From: Verrucomicrobiales bacterium
Lineage (GTDB): Bacteria; Verrucomicrobiota; Verrucomicrobiia; Verrucomicrobiales; Akkermansiaceae
NCBI GenBank assembly: GCA_002729295.1
Contig: PBTU01000128.1
Location: forward strand, 1-8,143
Direction: 5' to 3'
Length of the DNA stretch: 8,143 nt
Shown here: piece after piece, positions 1 through 6,890 of the stretch
How the letters are laid out: each line of letters opens with the position of its first letter
How positions within the stretch are numbered: position 1 is the first letter of the stretch
Notes under the pieces: generated by a model
The model's input: the letters and a program-made list of their open reading frames with translations, nothing else
Databases searched by the model: none
Told to the model about the DNA's origin: nothing
Made by a program: the position numbers and the translations under genes

Positions 1-1
1 C

Positions 2-283
2 CTCGTCATCACCTTTTGGCTGCGACGCCGCGGCCTTCCCCTTTGGATGACCGGGATCCCTGCAATCGTAATGCTCATTCTCCCCGCCCTCGCCATGGCC
101 TCCAATCTCCGTAACTTTGCGACCAAGGAAAATTGGCTCCTCTTCGGCATTGGATTCGCCACCATCCTCCTCGAAATCTGGATGATCGCCGAAGCCATCT
201 CCGTGTGGAAAAAGAGCAAAGGCCTCCTCGAGGATGCCACGCAAATCAGGGAATCATCAAACGAAGGTGGGCGCTCTTGTTAA
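2..283 (+). CDS. cstA: Carbon starvation protein CstA, C-terminal fragment (5' end outside window)
   Basis: This is the last 93 residues of a frame that is open from the left edge of the window and stops with TAA at 281-283. The sequence has a hydrophobic helix (WMTGIPAIVMLILPALAMAS), a short polar stretch, a second helix (NWLLFGIGFATILLEIWMIA), then EAISVWKKSKGLLE and a polar tail. The pattern 'E-W-M-(I/V)-(A/V)-E-A ... W ... KG-(V/L)-LE' near the end is what I know from the C-terminus of short-type CstA proteins. CstA/BtsT proteins are multi-helix inner-membrane transporters implicated in pyruvate or peptide uptake during carbon limitation. An internal ATG at 47 is inside the frame and is not a credible start, because the coding pattern continues upstream of it. 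The gene converges on the Na+ symporter operon, whose stop lies 136 bases away. The family call is from remembered motifs; the substrate cannot be read from this fragment. Confidence 0.8.
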   Translation, partial: LVITFWLRRRGLPLWMTGIPAIVMLILPALAMASNLRNFATKENWLLFGIGFATILLEIWMIAEAISVWKKSKGLLEDATQIRESSNEGGRSC

Positions 284-419
284 GTTCCCACAGGGACCAA
301 CTCACCTCTACCTGGGCCAAGGCCTAAGGCTTTAGAACCAATCGGGTGCTGAAAAGCACCATAGTTCAAAGCCCCGGACTGCGACCCAGTGGCAGTGGCC
401 TAAGCTGGAAAGTTTGCTA
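284..419. other. Convergent intergenic spacer with nested hairpin
   Basis: This non-coding stretch separates the 3' ends of cstA (+) and the symporter (-). It contains a perfect 6-bp hairpin with a GAAA tetraloop (GGTGCT 345-350, AGCACC 355-360). The hairpin sits inside an outer stem: GGCTTT-A-GAAC (328-338) can pair with GTTCAAAGCC (364-373), leaving one bulged A. A further short dyad, ACTGC/GCAGT, follows. No run of T follows any of these stems in either direction, so this is not a textbook intrinsic terminator, although the position between convergent genes would suit a bidirectional one. A small structured RNA is an alternative that the sequence alone cannot decide. Confidence 0.6.
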
Positions 420-2111
420 TCAGGAATTCGTCCCCGGGGTGCGCACGCGATCAATCAACTCACGGATCTCCTTCGGCGGCTGAGGAGTCAATGAAGCAAC
501 GACAGCCGCCACGATGAAGTTCACAAACATTCCCAGGAATCCAATTCCTTCCGGCGAGATTCCGAAGAAATACTGATCTTTCGTTCCCCCCATGAACTGG
601 AAGTAGATAATATATCCCAAAGTGAAGGTAATCCCGGCAACCATCCCGGCAATCGCCCCTTCTTTGTTCATCCGTCGGGAGAAGATTCCCATCACCAACG
701 TCGGGAAGAAGGACGAAGCGGCGAGCCCAAAGGCAAAGGCTACGGTCTTGGCCACGAAGGTCGATGGTGGGTTAATTCCAAAGTAGGCCGCCACGAGCAA
801 AGCACCCAGCGAGGCTCCCCTGGCCCATCTAATTTCCTCCTTATCGCTCAACTCGGGTTTAATTACCTTCTTCATCAAGTCGTGAGAAATCGACGTCGAT
901 AGAACCAGCAACAAGCCTGCGGCCGTCGAAAGCGCCGCCGCGATACACCCAGCCATCAAGAGCGCGATCACCCATTGGGGAAGCCCGGCCATATGAGGAT
1001 TGGCCATCACCATGATGTCCTTACCGAAGGTCAATTCGTTCTCTTCCCCTGCTTTAATCTTCTCAGGGCCACGATACTGAACCATGCCATCGCCATTCTT
1101 ATCTTCCCAAACCATCTGCTTGGTCTCTTCAAATTGAGCAAACCAAGAGGGAAGCTCTTCCTTATTCTTGCCGTCCAAACTCTCGATGAGATTGACCCTG
1201 GCAAACGCACCAATCGTTGGGGCGGTGAGATAAATGACCGCGATAAAGGACAGCGTCCAACAAGCCGAAGTCCTCACCGCCTTGACATTCTTCACGGTGA
1301 AAAATCGCACAATGACGTGAGGAAGCCCCGCTGTCCCGCACATCAAGGCAGCCGTTATACAAAACATGTCGATCGTCGAAAGCGACCCGCTGGTATAGTA
1401 ACTGAATCCCAAATCGGCATTAATTTGATTCAATTTCACCAGGAAGGGCACTGCTGGTTCACTATTGGTATATTCACCAATGAAGCCCAATTGCGGAATG
1501 ACATTGTTGGTCATCGCAATCGCAATAAAAATCGCCGGGATAGTATAGGAGAATGCCATCACGCAATATTGCGCCACCTGGGTGTAGGTAATCCCTTTCA
1601 TCCCTCCGAGTCCTGCATAGAGAAACACGATGGAAGATCCGATCAGCACTCCAAGCGGAATCCCGATATTAAACAATTGGGAGAAAACGACTCCCACTCC
1701 CCTCATTTGCCCCATGATGTATGTCAGGCAGATGAAAATGGCACAAATTACCGCCACCAAACGCGCGGCTTTGGAATAGTAGCGGTCCCCAATGAAATCA
1801 GGCACGGTTGCTTTCCCGAACTTCCGTAAAAACGGCACCATCAAGACAGTCAGCAACACAAAGCCGCCGGTCCATCCCATCAAATAACGCGATCCGTCAT
1901 AGCCATCGACAGCTAGTACTCCGGCCATGGAAATAAAGGTCGCGGCACTCATCCAGTCGGCTGCGGTCGCCATTCCATTGGCGAAGGGAGAGACTCCACC
2001 TCCCGCAATATAGTATTCCTTGGTCGAGGCTGCCCGGGATTTAAAAGCAATCCCGATATAGAGGGCAAAAGACAGCCCGATGAAAAGGAAGTTCCACGTA
2101 TCTTGACTCAT
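420..2111 (-). CDS. Sodium:solute symporter, VC_2705-type large subunit (probable monocarboxylate uptake)
   Basis: A 563-residue integral membrane protein of the sodium:solute symporter (SSF) superfamily, in the subgroup that pairs with a DUF4212 small subunit (VC_2705-like, related to acetate permease ActP). It begins with a helix at about 7-25, then EYYIAGGGVSPFANGMATAADWMSAATFIS (32-61), the conserved SSF opening. Later come the YAGLGGMKG (165-173) and AALSTAAGLLLVLSTSISHD (392-411) stretches, the latter lying in the Na+-binding helix of this family. About a dozen membrane helices are visible. Between helices there is a polar insert at about 308-365 containing DKNGDGMVQY (337-346), which resembles an EF-hand loop; I recall similar inserts in this subgroup. 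The ATG overlaps the upstream small-subunit stop as ATGA and is preceded by a strong Shine-Dalgarno (GGGGGAGGG), so the start is secure. Expected role: Na+-driven import of acetate or a similar small carboxylate across the inner membrane. The substrate is inferred. Confidence 0.9.
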   Translation of the reverse strand: MSQDTWNFLFIGLSFALYIGIAFKSRAASTKEYYIAGGGVSPFANGMATAADWMSAATFISMAGVLAVDGYDGSRYLMGWTGGFVLLTVLMVPFLRKFGKATVPDFIGDRYYSKAARLVAVICAIFICLTYIMGQMRGVGVVFSQLFNIGIPLGVLIGSSIVFLYAGLGGMKGITYTQVAQYCVMAFSYTIPAIFIAIAMTNNVIPQLGFIGEYTNSEPAVPFLVKLNQINADLGFSYYTSGSLSTIDMFCITAALMCGTAGLPHVIVRFFTVKNVKAVRTSACWTLSFIAVIYLTAPTIGAFARVNLIESLDGKNKEELPSWFAQFEETKQMVWEDKNGDGMVQYRGPEKIKAGEENELTFGKDIMVMANPHMAGLPQWVIALLMAGCIAAALSTAAGLLLVLSTSISHDLMKKVIKPELSDKEEIRWARGASLGALLVAAYFGINPPSTFVAKTVAFAFGLAASSFFPTLVMGIFSRRMNKEGAIAGMVAGITFTLGYIIYFQFMGGTKDQYFFGISPEGIGFLGMFVNFIVAAVVASLTPQPPKEIRELIDRVRTPGTNS

Positions 2112-2389
2112 CGTCCCTCCCCCTCATCCACTTCAAATTGCGTATCGAGCTTCTTCATCCAAAAGGCATAGGCAATCAGAATCAGCACAAAGCTAATGAT
2201 CGCTCCCTGCTGGGCCATCCAGAACCCAAAGGGCGCCGTGCCGATCTTCGGGAAATTTGCATCCAACCAATCCCGCAATAAAATCCCACAGCCATATGAG
2301 ACGAAAAACCAAATGCTGAGCAGGACGCTCACACATCTAAGATTCGCCTGCCAATACCTTCCTCGAGCCGTATTTGTCTCTTCCATCAT
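2108..2389 (-). CDS. DUF4212 symporter small subunit
   Basis: A 93-residue protein (ATG at 2389; a second ATG follows directly at 2386). It begins MMEETNTARGRYWQANLRC, then has two membrane helices, about 20-39 (VSVLLSIWFFVSYGCGILL) and 59-82 (WMAQQGAIISFVLILIAYAFWM), and ends KKLDTQFEVDEGEGR. The motifs YW..N near the start, WF.VSYG.GILL, P.GFWMAQQG and a final K-LD are diagnostic of DUF4212, the small protein always found beside VC_2705-type Na+ symporters. The frame extends upstream to 2527, but those residues are polar and unlike the family. A GGGAAG sequence six bases before ATG 2389 supports the chosen start. The stop overlaps the symporter ATG by four bases, implying translational coupling and a shared complex in the inner membrane. 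The family's exact function is unknown; a regulatory or assembly role is usually assumed. Confidence 0.9.
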   Translation of the reverse strand: MMEETNTARGRYWQANLRCVSVLLSIWFFVSYGCGILLRDWLDANFPKIGTAPFGFWMAQQGAIISFVLILIAYAFWMKKLDTQFEVDEGEGR

Positions 2390-2529
2390 GTTTTGCTTCC
2401 CACATGACCTAACAACTCGTCCATGTCCCTGAAAGACAGAAAATACTCTTGCGCGATTTTTCATTCCGGCTCCCGCTGATTCATGCTTTGCTCTCCTCAC
2501 CAGATTCTCTGGCCATTTTCTATCCATTC
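2390..2529. promoter_or_regulatory. Divergent promoter region between symporter operon and acyl-ACP synthetase
   Basis: The roughly 140 bases separating the two divergent starts must carry promoters for both operons. I see no convincing -35/-10 pair on either strand. A perfect inverted repeat CCAGA-TTC-TCTGG lies at 2500-2512, about 18 bases before the plus-strand start. It could be a small operator or chance. Confidence 0.4.
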
Positions 2530-4677
2530 ATGAGTGCTCCCACCCAAGTCCGATCCCTCGACCGCCTCCCCAAAACCGGCAGTCTGATCATCCCAGGACG
2601 ACTCAATGCCCGACTCGCTGCCGATCTCGTTAGCTCCCTGAAGGGCCGGACTATCACCTGGCTGGCCGAAGAATCGACCGCTCTCTCCCAAAATCTCCAA
2701 AACTACCTGCAATCCAGCGGACTAAAAGGATCCTCCTTCTCAAAAATTGACCCAGCGCTCAGAGATGTCGGGGCCTATCTCGAAGGGAAACTTGAAGGAA
2801 ATGGTGTCCTAATCTTCGTTCCCGGCGAAACAAATTGCCGCCGGGGTGCCCCCTACCGCATTCCGGCAGACACCCTACAGGCCCTGTGCCTCCTCGGATT
2901 GCCGGTCACTCCTCTCGACATCAGCCTTCCTGCCGAATCATGCCTCACCACGGAAAGCACGTCCAAACTCCCCTCTGCCATCCTGACTTTTGGCCCCAGC
3001 ATTGCAAGAGCCCAAGCCACGATCGCCCGCTGCCGGGAATCTCTCCTCATCGCCACCGAGGAATCATTCTCCTCCCGCGATTTCCTCAATGGCTCCCTCG
3101 CAACAGCTCTCCTTGTCGGCCTCAAGAAGCACGGTGCCTCAAATCACCTCTACGACGGCACGGATGATTCTGAGATCGCCTACGGCAAAATCCTCGGAGC
3201 TGCCATCGCTCTCTCCAAGGAAATTAAGACCGCCACCAAGAAAAATCGCGTCGGTATCATTCTTCCACCAGGAAAAGCCGGACTCATCGCCAATATCGCA
3301 GTCCTCTTTGCCAACAAGGTTCCTGTTAATCTCAACTTCACCGCTTCACGCGAAGCCGTTCACTCGGCTATCCGCCAGTCTGATCTCGATAAGTTCATTA
3401 CCGCCGACCCCTTCGTCCGCAAGGTCAACGATTTCCCCTGGCCACCCAATCGCGACCTCCTCTTCATCGAACGAATTCTCCCCCGAATTAAGAAAGCCAT
3501 AATTAAGTGGTCTCTTCTTGGGAAAAGCCTCCCCGCTAATGTCCTCGCCCAAATGCTCGGAATTGGAAAACTGAAGGGGGACGATGAAGCCGTCCTCCTC
3601 TTCACCTCGGGTTCATCAGGCGAACCCAAAGGCGTCCCGCTTTCCCACCGCAACATCCTTGCCAATGTCTGCCAATTTGGCCGCCAACTCGGACTCCCGC
3701 CCAAATCCAAGCTTCTCGGATGCCTCCCGCTGTTCCATTCCTTCGGGAGCACCGTGACACTCTGGTTCCCCGTCATCGAAGGCCTCGACCTTGTGACTTA
3801 TCCGAGCCCCCTCGAAACAAAGCGCCTCGCCGAGCTCATCAGCCAGCATCAGATCGATCTCCTCCTCGCCACCCCGACCTTCCTTCGCGGATACATGCGA
3901 CGGATCGATCCCGAGCAGCTCAAGTCGCTCGAACTTGTCGTCACCGGTGCGGAAAAGCTTCCCAACAATCTCGCGTCTTCGTTCGAGGAGAAATTTGGCA
4001 TCCTTCCCATGGAAGGCTATGGCTTGACCGAAACCTCCCCCGTCACCAACATCAATCTTCCAATTACTAATCAGTCGCCCGAACTACCGGTTATCCCTTC
4101 CCAACGTTTCGGTTCAGTGGGCCCGCCTCTTCCCGGCATCGCCGTACGGATCACTAATCCCGCCACTGACGAAAATACCGCCATCGATCAATCCGGAATC
4201 ATCTGGCTTAAAGGTGCCAACATCTTTCAGGGATACCTCAATAAACCTGAACTCACTCAAGCCGCCCTCGACTCCAACGGATGGTTCAAAACCGGCGACG
4301 TCGGCCGTATGGATGATGATGGGTTCCTTTTTATTGAGGGTCGCATCTCACGCTTCTCAAAAATCGCCGGGGAAATGGTGCCACACGAAACCATCGAAGC
4401 TGCCATCAATTCAGTCCTCGGATTAGATCAGGAAACCGAGCGTCAGATCGCCATCATTGGGGTTCCTGATGAAAAGAAAGGTGAAGCCATTGTCCTCCTC
4501 TCAACCATCTCAGGTCGGGCCCTCGAACAAGAAAGCCTCGATATCCGCTACAAGCTCATGGATAAGGGCATCCCATCCCTCTGGTGTCCTAAGATCATCA
4601 TGCCTGTTGAATCCATCCCGGTGCTGGCCTCCGGAAAGCTCGATATCAAAGGTTGTGATGAGCTAGCAAGAAGGTAG
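2530..4677 (+). CDS. Aas-like acyl-ACP/acyl-CoA synthetase with degenerate acyltransferase domain
   Basis: A 715-residue protein with the same two-domain layout and length as E. coli Aas (719 residues). Residues about 1-190 occupy the PlsC-like acyltransferase position, and residues about 200-715 are an adenylate-forming (ANL) enzyme. In the second domain I see the phosphate-binding loop FTSGSSGEPKG (358-368), LPLFHSFGSTVTLW, VVTGAEKL, EGYGLTET (495-502), GWFKTGD (584-590), GR-x-SRFSKIAGEMV starting at 604, and the C-terminal catalytic lysine in ASGK (K703). The KIAGEMV segment is characteristic of Aas-type acyl-ACP synthetases. In the first domain the HX4D catalytic motif is replaced (R24, L29) and FPEGR is replaced by FVPGE (96-100), so acyl transfer is unlikely. 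Expected role: ATP-dependent activation of free fatty acids for membrane lipid reuse. The ATG at 2530 is preferred over a TTG at 2449, which would add 27 family-atypical residues; no clear Shine-Dalgarno is present. A methyltransferase gene follows four bases downstream. Confidence 0.85.
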   Translation: MSAPTQVRSLDRLPKTGSLIIPGRLNARLAADLVSSLKGRTITWLAEESTALSQNLQNYLQSSGLKGSSFSKIDPALRDVGAYLEGKLEGNGVLIFVPGETNCRRGAPYRIPADTLQALCLLGLPVTPLDISLPAESCLTTESTSKLPSAILTFGPSIARAQATIARCRESLLIATEESFSSRDFLNGSLATALLVGLKKHGASNHLYDGTDDSEIAYGKILGAAIALSKEIKTATKKNRVGIILPPGKAGLIANIAVLFANKVPVNLNFTASREAVHSAIRQSDLDKFITADPFVRKVNDFPWPPNRDLLFIERILPRIKKAIIKWSLLGKSLPANVLAQMLGIGKLKGDDEAVLLFTSGSSGEPKGVPLSHRNILANVCQFGRQLGLPPKSKLLGCLPLFHSFGSTVTLWFPVIEGLDLVTYPSPLETKRLAELISQHQIDLLLATPTFLRGYMRRIDPEQLKSLELVVTGAEKLPNNLASSFEEKFGILPMEGYGLTETSPVTNINLPITNQSPELPVIPSQRFGSVGPPLPGIAVRITNPATDENTAIDQSGIIWLKGANIFQGYLNKPELTQAALDSNGWFKTGDVGRMDDDGFLFIEGRISRFSKIAGEMVPHETIEAAINSVLGLDQETERQIAIIGVPDEKKGEAIVLLSTISGRALEQESLDIRYKLMDKGIPSLWCPKIIMPVESIPVLASGKLDIKGCDELARR

Positions 4678-4681
4678 CGCC

Positions 4682-5593
4682 ATGCCCGACTCTCAGCTGA
4701 TCCGTTTCGACCGATTCATGGAGCAGGCCCTTTACGGCCCCTGCGGATACTACACCAGCCAGCGGCCGATTCTCGGTGCGAGAGGTGATTTCACCACCAC
4801 GCCGAAACTCACCACCGCTCTCGCCGCGAGATTGGCCCTGTGGATTATTGAAGCCTGGAAACGACAGGGTCAGAATCTCTCCGTTATCGAACTCGGCCCA
4901 GGTGATGGCATCCTCGCTCGCGACGTCCGCAAGCATCTCGGCTTTCTCAATCGACGAAAACTCGACTACCACCTCGTCGAAATCTCCCCACACCTCTGCG
5001 AGCGACAAAAAAACGCTCTTCAAGGAAAAGGACACTGGCACCAAACACTCGAAGAAGCCCTTCAAGCAGTCGACTACCAAGCCCTAATTATCTCCAACGA
5101 ATTTTTCGACGCCTTCCCCGTCCGCATTTTCCGCGAGACGAGCGAAGAACTTTTCCTCGATGAAGAACGCCGTGAGAATTGGCAAGCATCCAACCCACTC
5201 CCTGACTCCAATCTTTTCGAATCTCCCCCCCAACGATTTGAAGTCTCAGAATCAATTCAGGAATTTTATCGCGATCAACTCTCCCAATGGGCCTGCGGCG
5301 AAATGCTCGCCATCGACTATGGCGGCGACGCACAAGAAATATACCACCGCCGGCCCCTCGGGACCCTGCGAGCCTACTTCCAACATCAACGTCTTCTCCC
5401 ACCCGAAGCCTACCAAAACGCCGGTCATCAGGATCTCACCTTCGACATCCACTTCCCGGACCTCATCCGTTGGGGAAATCAAATCGGGCTCGAAACCACA
5501 TCCCTCATCACCCAAGCAGAGTTTCTCGGAACAAATGACACCGAAGGCGCCGGAGGGGCCTTCAAAGTGCTCCATCAAATCCGGAAGACATGA
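4682..5593 (+). CDS. MidA/NDUFAF7-family class I SAM-dependent methyltransferase
   Basis: A 303-residue protein, on the short side for this family. Ordered motifs: FDRFMEQALYGPCGYY (9-24) and GARGDFTTTP (32-41) at the N-terminus, SAM-binding motif I ELGPGDG (70-76), acidic motif II LVEIS (98-102), ISNEFFDAFPV (137-147), LAIDYGG (209-215), GTLRAYFQH (227-235) and DLTFDIHFPDL (251-261). These match the MidA/NDUFAF7 group (Pfam Methyltransf_28), whose mitochondrial member methylates an arginine of complex I subunit NDUFS2. The bacterial substrate is not generally established. The start is an ATG four bases after the stop of the acyl-ACP synthetase gene, with AGAAGG upstream inside the end of that gene, so the two are almost certainly co-transcribed. 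No signal peptide or membrane helix is visible; the protein is expected to be cytoplasmic. Confidence 0.9.
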   Translation: MPDSQLIRFDRFMEQALYGPCGYYTSQRPILGARGDFTTTPKLTTALAARLALWIIEAWKRQGQNLSVIELGPGDGILARDVRKHLGFLNRRKLDYHLVEISPHLCERQKNALQGKGHWHQTLEEALQAVDYQALIISNEFFDAFPVRIFRETSEELFLDEERRENWQASNPLPDSNLFESPPQRFEVSESIQEFYRDQLSQWACGEMLAIDYGGDAQEIYHRRPLGTLRAYFQHQRLLPPEAYQNAGHQDLTFDIHFPDLIRWGNQIGLETTSLITQAEFLGTNDTEGAGGAFKVLHQIRKT

Positions 5594-5698
5594 GCTCCTC
5601 AATCAGGCTCAATCAAAGTTCAAGGTGAGGTGTTAATCGTTCAGAGTTCGAAGACCTTCTAACTTTCCAAGTTGGCAATACAGCTTAGCATTCCCACC
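5594..5698 (+). promoter_or_regulatory. Leader region of L,D-transpeptidase gene with dyad and tandem octamer
   Basis: CTCAATCA occurs twice with a 10-base step (5598-5605 and 5608-5615), roughly one helical turn, which is typical of operator half-sites but may be chance. It is followed by a long dyad: AAAGTT-C-AAGGT (5615-5626) is complementary to ACCTT-CT-AACTTT (5654-5666), enclosing 27 bases. No T-run follows, so it is not an obvious terminator of the upstream operon. I could not identify -35/-10 boxes with confidence. Confidence 0.35.
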
Positions 5699-6415
5699 AT
5701 GAAATCCCTTCTTCTCTTCGCTCTTCTCCTCACGACACCTCTCCTAGCCATTCCGCCCGGCACCAAGCAAGCCGTCGTTGCTATTCCCGAAACTTGGAAT
5801 AGTTCCCACGCCAGTCTTTTCCTCTACGAAAAACAAGGCTCTCAATGGATCAAAATTGCCGGCCCCCTTAAATCCCGCCTTGGCCGCACCGGCTCGGCCT
5901 GGGGAAAGGGCATCTATCATCCACCGACCGGAGCCACCCGCAAACGTGAGGGAGACATGAAATCCCCTGCCGGTCTCTTCTATATCGGTGGAGCCTGGGG
6001 ATACGCCCAATCGATCAAAAAGCACCCCCGGCTCCCTTACCGAAAAGTCACCAGCCGCGATCTTTGGGTCGAAGATTCCAGTTCGGCCAACTACAACCGA
6101 CATCTCATTCTCAAGCATGAGCCCAAAACCCAATGGGAGCGGGCCCAGCAAATGAAACAGGGAGATTACGCCCATTCCCTTAAACTCTTCATCGCTCACA
6201 ACCCACCACCCAAGCCCACTCCCGGAGCCGGATCGGCTGTCTTCTTCCACATCTGGCGGGGCGGTGGCTCCAGGCCCACTGCCGGCTGCACCACCATACC
6301 CGAGTCCACACTCAAGCAACTGGTCGCCTGGATTGATCCAGACAAACAACCGGTTTACATCCTCCTCCCGAAAGCCGAATATCAGGACTACCGAAAAGTC
6401 TGGAAACTTCCTTAA
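5699..6415 (+). CDS. Exported YkuD-type L,D-transpeptidase family protein
   Basis: A 238-residue protein starting MKSLLLFALLLTTPLLA, a short Sec signal peptide with probable cleavage after A17. The mature part contains KSPAGLFYIGGAWGY (88-102), then VFFHIWRGGGSRPTAGCTTIPE (181-202). The H184 ... S/T-x-G-C197 arrangement is the catalytic signature of YkuD-fold L,D-transpeptidases; Cys197 is the predicted nucleophile. The rest, LKQLVAWIDPDKQPVYILLP, is the usual end of the domain. Such enzymes cross-link peptidoglycan through 3-3 bonds or attach proteins to it in the periplasm. This subgroup, with 'HIW ... TAGC', is close to uncharacterised YafK/ErfK-like proteins, so the exact reaction is uncertain. 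The start at 5699 is preferred over the TTG at 5672 because it begins the signal peptide directly. No good Shine-Dalgarno is visible (CATTCCCACC precedes the ATG). Confidence 0.85.
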   Translation: MKSLLLFALLLTTPLLAIPPGTKQAVVAIPETWNSSHASLFLYEKQGSQWIKIAGPLKSRLGRTGSAWGKGIYHPPTGATRKREGDMKSPAGLFYIGGAWGYAQSIKKHPRLPYRKVTSRDLWVEDSSSANYNRHLILKHEPKTQWERAQQMKQGDYAHSLKLFIAHNPPPKPTPGAGSAVFFHIWRGGGSRPTAGCTTIPESTLKQLVAWIDPDKQPVYILLPKAEYQDYRKVWKLP

Positions 6416-6425
6416 GAATAATCCA

Positions 6426-6463
6426 AAGAAAAAATTAAAAAAACGGACAATTTTTTCTTGTCC
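6426..6463. terminator. Possible terminator with two alternative hairpins
   Basis: Just past the L,D-transpeptidase stop, AAGAAAAAATT (6426-6436) is perfectly complementary to AATTTTTTCTT (6449-6459). A second stem, GGACAA (6445-6450)/TTGTCC (6458-6463), uses part of the same bases, so the two cannot form together. On the minus strand the GGACAA/TTGTCC stem is followed directly by a long T-rich run, a textbook intrinsic terminator shape, although no minus-strand gene lies just upstream of it. On the plus strand it probably ends the transpeptidase transcript. Confidence 0.5.
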
Positions 6464-6486
6464 AAAGCGGCCCTTCCAGACAGATT
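6458..6486 (+). promoter_or_regulatory. Candidate tRNA promoter
   Basis: TTGTCC (6458-6463) and CAGATT (6481-6486) are separated by 17 bases and followed by a GC-rich discriminator (CCCGCCGC), as is common for stable-RNA promoters. This would put the transcription start about 15 bases before the mature tRNA. The -10 match is poor, and the -35 overlaps the preceding hairpin. Confidence 0.3.
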
Positions 6487-6507
6487 CCCGCCGCACCGAA
6501 AGGAGCA

Positions 6508-6582
6508 TCCGGCGTAGCTCAGCGGTAGAGCGGGTGGCTGTTAACCACTAGGTCCTTGGTTCGAACCCAAGCGCCGGAGCCA
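6508..6582 (+). tRNA. tRNA-Asn(GTT) with encoded CCA
   Basis: A complete 75-base cloverleaf. The acceptor stem is TCCGGCG (6508-6514)/CGCCGGA (6572-6578), with discriminator G6579 and an encoded CCA at 6580-6582. The D-arm is AGCTCAGCGGTAGAGC. The anticodon stem is GGTGG/CCACT with loop CTGTTAA, giving anticodon GTT at 6540-6542 (asparagine). The T-arm contains the invariant GGTTCGAACC-type loop (TTCGAAC). All stems pair, so the gene looks functional. A strong terminator follows directly. The tRNA also sits at the point where the sequence changes from conserved genes to repeat-rich and AT-richer DNA, which is typical of tRNA-linked insertion sites, but no duplicated tRNA 3' end (attachment-site repeat) is found inside this window. 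Confidence 0.98.
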
Positions 6583-6586
6583 TATG

Positions 6587-6626
6587 AAGGCCCTGATCCA
6601 CAAAGGATTAGGGCCTTACCTTTTTT
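6587..6626 (+). terminator. Intrinsic terminator of tRNA-Asn
   Basis: AAGGCCCTGATCC (6587-6599) pairs with GGATTAGGGCCTT (6605-6617) over 13 bp with one G-U pair and a five-base loop. Three bases later comes TTTTTT (6621-6626). This is a strong Rho-independent terminator five bases after the tRNA CCA. Confidence 0.92.
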
Positions 6627-6639
6627 CTGGGATGGGTGG

Positions 6640-6661
6640 GTGTGAACAATCAGTGTGAACA
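6640..6661 (+). repeat. Direct repeat GTGTGAACA x2
   Basis: GTGTGAACA occurs at 6640-6648 and 6653-6661, a 13-base step with four bases between. It lies just past the tRNA terminator. It could be a short protein-binding pair or a remnant repeat. Confidence 0.5.
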
Positions 6662-6745
6662 CTTCCCTCGCCTCCCCTGCCAATTAATCTGGTTTTCTCC
6701 TCTCTCGGCATCCGGCAGCTTCGACTTTTAAATAGGTTTCAATTT

Positions 6746-6778
6746 CCCCACCACGCCACCGGTGGGGTGCGGTTTTTT
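6746..6778 (+). terminator. Terminator-like hairpin
   Basis: CCCCACC (6746-6752) pairs with GGTGGGG (6761-6767) around an eight-base loop. Five bases later there is TTTTTT (6773-6778). The gap before the T-run makes it weaker than a classical terminator. No gene in the window needs it unless the preceding repeat region is transcribed. Confidence 0.45.
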
Positions 6779-6890
6779 CGCATGTGTGTGCAGTATATAA
6801 ATGTGTGCCTGAGAAAAAAATTGATCGCGGCCTCTTCGGGGGGGCTGCGGCCTCTGCCTGCTGCGGTTTCAGGCTCTGGTGGAGGTAGTC

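Noticed and set aside
975..1829. 284-residue plus-strand frame inside the symporter gene
   Set aside because: Antisense shadow of a clearly conserved membrane protein; His/Arg/Pro-rich composition is typical of such shadows.
5744..6508. 254-residue minus-strand frame opposite the L,D-transpeptidase
   Set aside because: Antisense shadow; the plus strand has a signal peptide and a catalytic Cys motif.
6708..6716. GCATCCGGC, identical to the 9 bases spanning the tRNA 5' end (6506-6513 region), considered as an attachment-site copy
   Set aside because: Only nine bases match, and the match is at the tRNA 5' end, whereas integrase attachment sites normally use the anticodon or T-arm to 3' end.
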